Assembly (NCBI RefSeq): GCF_003602095.1
Contig: NZ_RAHH01000002.1
Location: 1-64,000, forward strand
Length of the DNA stretch: 64,000 bases
Reading direction: 5' to 3'
DNA from: Rahnella woolbedingensis
Lineage (GTDB): Bacteria; Pseudomonadota; Gammaproteobacteria; Enterobacterales; Enterobacteriaceae
Under the pieces are notes generated by a model. The model worked only from the letters and a program-made list of their open reading frames with translations, was not told where the DNA came from and searched no databases. The translations under genes were made by a program, and so were the position numbers. Each line of letters starts with the position of its first letter. Within the stretch, counting starts at the first letter, position 1. Below are positions 61,245 through 64,000 of this stretch, in pieces.

Positions 61245-62402
61245 ATGACCATTAACCATGCCCGCAGAAAACTGCTGATTTTCGGTATCGGACTGTCTCT
61301 GACCGCGCCACGGCTTTATGCCGCCCAAAAGGCGGCGCGCATCACGATGACGTCGGATGCCGGCCAGATCCACCTGGCATTACCGGCAGCCGATAAGCGT
61401 TGTCGCGTGTTTGTGCTCAGTGCGCCGGAGCGGGTGGTTATCGATATGCCGATGACGTCATTTCCGCCTGAACTGGAGCATGCGCTGACCGTGGTGCGGC
61501 AGAAATTTCCGTGGGTGGCAGAAGGGCGTCTTGCTCATTTCAGCCCGGACGTGGCGCGTATTGTGTTGCAGGTGAAGGGTAAACCGGTCATTACACGCAG
61601 CACAGAGAATGGCGTGCTGAAAGTGTCGATCACAGAACAGAGTGCCGCGCAGGATGTGCCGCAGGCGATCCCGGTGACCACCACCACACCGCGCGCAGAG
61701 AAACCGCTGCTGGTGATGATCGATCCCGGTCACGGCGGTAAGGATCCGGGGGCAATCGGCAATGAAGGCACTTACGAAAAGCATGTGGTGTTGCACATCG
61801 CCCAACGGCTGCAAACATTGCTGGATGAACAGCACGGTATTCACGCGGTACTGACGCGTCAGGATGACGTTTTTATCCCGCTGTATCACCGCGTCAGTCT
61901 GGCGCATCAGCACGAAGCGGATCTGTTTATCTCCATTCACGCCGACGGATTCACCAACGATGAGGTGTCAGGCGCATCGGTTTTTGCGCTGTCGGAGCAC
62001 GGCGCAGGCAGCGCGATGGCGCGGTATTTATCGCAAAGTGAAAACAGTGTCGATGTGCTGTACGACAACGATTTTAAGACTGACGATCAATACCTTAAAG
62101 AAACGCTGTTTGATCTCGATCAGCACGAAACCATTCACCGAAGCATGGATTTTGGCAGTCATCTGGCGGCGAATATCATCAAAGTGCATCACATGCACAG
62201 CCCGCATCCGGAACAGGCCGGTTTCGCAGTTTTAAAATCGCCCCGCATTCCCTCGGTGCTGGTGGAGACGTCTTTCATCACCAATAAACAGGAAGAGAAA
62301 TTGCTCGGCGAACCGGTCTTCCAGGAGAAAATGGCGCGTGCGCTGGCTGAGGGGATTAACAGTTACTTCATCAATGAAAAGAAAAATAATCTGCTGAGCT
62401 GA
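61245..62402 (+). CDS. N-acetylmuramoyl-L-alanine amidase, AmiC-like
   Basis: Periplasmic zinc amidase that cuts septal peptidoglycan cross-bridges. Started at the ATG 61245 (385 aa); an in-frame ATG at 61212 is also possible and neither has a strong ribosome site. The N terminus (NHARRKLLIFGIGLSLTAP) is Tat-like with one twin-arginine. An AMIN domain spans about residues 30-130. The Amidase_3 domain has the zinc ligands in IDPGHGGKDPGAIG, EKHVVL and SIHADGF and the catalytic Glu in VLVETSFITN. It is not obviously E. coli AmiC itself, which lies elsewhere in that genome, so a paralogue is likely. Confidence 0.85.
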   Translation: MTINHARRKLLIFGIGLSLTAPRLYAAQKAARITMTSDAGQIHLALPAADKRCRVFVLSAPERVVIDMPMTSFPPELEHALTVVRQKFPWVAEGRLAHFSPDVARIVLQVKGKPVITRSTENGVLKVSITEQSAAQDVPQAIPVTTTTPRAEKPLLVMIDPGHGGKDPGAIGNEGTYEKHVVLHIAQRLQTLLDEQHGIHAVLTRQDDVFIPLYHRVSLAHQHEADLFISIHADGFTNDEVSGASVFALSEHGAGSAMARYLSQSENSVDVLYDNDFKTDDQYLKETLFDLDQHETIHRSMDFGSHLAANIIKVHHMHSPHPEQAGFAVLKSPRIPSVLVETSFITNKQEEKLLGEPVFQEKMARALAEGINSYFINEKKNNLLS

Positions 62403-63075
62403 GGAGAATTAAGCGCGCTTGCGCAGGATCTGAAAAAGATCCGCATGATCCTGTTGACGCCGGACACAAATTTTTTTACATTTTGGTAACGCAATTATTT
62501 CAGCTGTCATTATACTGAAATTATAAAGCGATAGTTTTTAAGATGTACAAGACAAGTTTTCACAAGGTGTACGGCAGGTGCCGTTAATAACACTGCGGGG
62601 AGCGCGAATGGTAAAGTCCATGTTTGGGCTGGTGATAGAAAATAACAGGCTTCACTCATTCACTCGTTGTTGTCGCTTAAAAGCAAACGAGGGCAAGGCT
62701 TCCGACTCTCCAATATTCACGCAACCATTTTCAGTTTATTCCTACCGTTTTTTACAGATGTTTTCATCCACGCTACAGCAACCCTGTTCTTTAACTGACC
62801 TCTTAATTACTGCTAAAACTCATGCGAAAAGCATTGGCTATTATTCTGGCAATTTCATTGTTTGGGTCAGCGGTTTGTCATTATTGACAATGCCTCCTTG
62901 TGAACAGAAAGCAGCCAAAAGATTATTGCCTAATCGCTTTGGTCTATTTTCCTCTTCACGTTATTCATTGGCTCTACTTGGTCTAAAAGGAGACCAAAAC
63001 CTCATTTGTTAGTGAAACATAACCGTGCGGGCATTATGCCTTAGCGTTAAGTGAATCAAACTGTAAGGTGCCACT
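62403..63075 (+). promoter_or_regulatory. Long phoH upstream region
   Basis: About 670 bp. A GCGCGCTTGCGC inverted stretch and GGATC-TGAAAAA-GATCC hairpin near 62413-62443 may end the amidase transcript. A Pho-box-like site is at 62504-62521. The remaining 550 bp before phoH has one open frame (62578-63012) of non-coding character. I see no other gene. Confidence 0.5.
62504..62521 (+). promoter_or_regulatory. Candidate Pho box upstream of phoH
   Basis: CTGTCAT (62504-62510) and CTGAAAT (62515-62521) are two PhoB-type heptamers whose starts are 11 bp apart, the spacing of a Pho box. The first is perfect and the second matches five of seven. E. coli phoH is PhoB-activated, which supports the reading; the distance to the phoH start (about 555 bp) is unusually long. 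Confidence 0.5.
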
Positions 63076-63864
63076 ATGGGAAGACAGAAAGCAGTGATCA
63101 AAGCTCGTCGTGAAGCAAAACGTGTTATTCGTAATGATTCACGCAGTCACCGCCAGCGCGAGGAAGAATCTGTGACGTCATTGGTACAGATGGGCGGTTT
63201 GGAATCGATCGGAATGGCTCGCGACAGTCGCGATACTTCCGTCATCGAAGCGCGTACTGAAGCTCAAGGTCATTACTTATCAGCCATAGAGAATAAGCAG
63301 TTAATTTTTGCCACCGGCGAAGCGGGCTGCGGCAAAACATTTATCAGTGCTGCGAAAGCGGCAGAGGCATTAATTCACAAAGAAATCGACAGAATTATTG
63401 TGACGCGTCCGGTATTACAGGCCGATGAAGATCTCGGTTTCTTACCCGGCGATATTTCGGAAAAGTTCGCGCCTTATTTTCGTCCGGTCTACGACATTTT
63501 ATTACGTCGCCTGGGCTCATCATTCCTGCAATATTGCTTGCGACCGGAAATAGGCAAGGTCGAAATCGCGCCATTCGCTTATATGCGCGGGCGTACTTTT
63601 GAAAACGCGGTGGTTATTCTGGATGAAGCGCAGAATGTCACGGCCAGTCAGATGAAAATGTTCCTGACCCGTCTCGGTGAAAACGTGACGGTCATTGTTA
63701 ACGGTGATATTACCCAGTGCGATTTACCACGCGGCGTAGTATCGGGGCTCAGCGATGCAATGTCCCGCTTCGAAGAAGACGAGATGATTGGCATCATTCA
63801 GTTTGGCAAAGAGGATTGCGTGCGTTCAGAACTGTGTAAACGTACTTTGCACGCCTACTCTTAA
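63076..63864 (+). CDS. phoH: PhoH family ATPase
   Basis: Cytosolic P-loop ATPase induced by phosphate starvation; a role with RNA is suspected for the family. The 262-residue protein has Walker A GEAGCGKTFIS near residue 81, the PhoH signature RPVLQADEDLGFLPGDISEK (quoted in part as ADEDLGFLPGD) near 112, Walker B VVILDEAQN near 180, and NGDITQCDLP near 213. AAGGTG lies upstream of the ATG. Synteny putA-putP-efeUOB-phoH matches E. coli except for the inserted amidase gene. Confidence 0.95.
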   Translation: MGRQKAVIKARREAKRVIRNDSRSHRQREEESVTSLVQMGGLESIGMARDSRDTSVIEARTEAQGHYLSAIENKQLIFATGEAGCGKTFISAAKAAEALIHKEIDRIIVTRPVLQADEDLGFLPGDISEKFAPYFRPVYDILLRRLGSSFLQYCLRPEIGKVEIAPFAYMRGRTFENAVVILDEAQNVTASQMKMFLTRLGENVTVIVNGDITQCDLPRGVVSGLSDAMSRFEEDEMIGIIQFGKEDCVRSELCKRTLHAYS

Positions 63865-63893
63865 TTCCCCTGTGTTAAGCTAAGATTGGTTAC

Positions 63894-63927
63894 AAAGGCC
63901 GCTCCTCTGATGGGCGGCCTTTCTTTC
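63894..63927 (+). terminator. Terminator after phoH
   Basis: AAAGGCCGC (63894-63902) pairs with GCGGCCTTT (63914-63922) and is followed by CTTTC. It lies 30 bp after the phoH stop. Confidence 0.85.
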
Positions 63928-64000
63928 TGTCAGTTCAGACACGCTTAGACATTCTCAGATAATCCACAAATAAAACAGTCTGATAAAACACTCTGACTGA

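Noticed and set aside
62578-63012. 144-codon frame upstream of phoH
   Set aside because: No ribosome site, no recognisable motif, and a composition unlike coding DNA. Treated as non-coding leader or intergenic DNA.

Overview
The window is a chromosomal segment of an enterobacterium. Gene order and protein similarity match Escherichia coli in several blocks: O-antigen genes-gnd-wzz-his operon-yeeZ, flhDC-motAB-cheAW-receptors-cheRBYZ-flhBAE, and putA-putP-efeUOB-phoH. These blocks sit next to one another in an order that fits the Yersiniaceae. A Rahnella-like organism (Rahnella, Rouxiella or Ewingella) is my best guess from memory and is not proven by the sequence. No rRNA, tRNA or insertion sequence with a transposase was seen.

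Layout. (1) 1-3500: AT-rich end of an O-antigen cluster, wbbI-wbbJ-wbbK-wbbL, in the order of the E. coli K-12 O16 cluster. (2) 3671-6275: gnd and the chain-length regulator wzz. (3) 6347-13718, minus strand: complete his operon hisGDCBHAFI with the hisL leader peptide and attenuator, and divergent yeeZ. (4) 14848-21860: long flhDC control region with a consensus CRP site, then flhDC, motAB and cheAW. (5) 21861-38241: about 16 kb of accessory DNA that splits the chemotaxis cluster. Its core is a type I-F CRISPR-Cas locus (array, cas1, cas2-3, csy1-4) enclosed by two direct repeats of about 317 bp. To its right are an AT-rich acyltransferase gene, a decayed second CRISPR array, a GlxA/FtrA-type regulator, a DHA2 drug-efflux-type transporter and a putative MqsRA-like toxin-antitoxin pair. 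(6) 38282-48819: the chemotaxis cluster resumes at a consensus FliA promoter with two receptor genes, cheRBYZ and flhBAE. (7) 48997-63864: a peptide-type solute-binding protein, a DUF998 membrane protein, putA/putP with a shared operator region, the Fur-type efeUOB iron-uptake operon, an AmiC-like amidase and phoH.

Most interesting point. Between cas2-3 and csy1 there is a miniature, degenerate CRISPR unit on the minus strand (28126-28187). It has two I-F-type hairpins, a perfect 8-nt crRNA handle and an 18-nt spacer. The first 11 nt of that spacer match a site 73 bp away, at the putative promoter of csy1, and the match is preceded by the I-F PAM CC. This is the architecture of a Cascade-guided autorepressor (CreR), or of the antitoxin RNA of a CreTA module. 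A 48-codon hydrophobic ORF with many rare codons lies between the target and csy1 and could be the guarded toxin or a leader peptide. The 317-bp direct repeats offer a route for loss or transfer of the whole locus, and the relic array at 34457-34540 shows that CRISPR DNA once extended beyond them.
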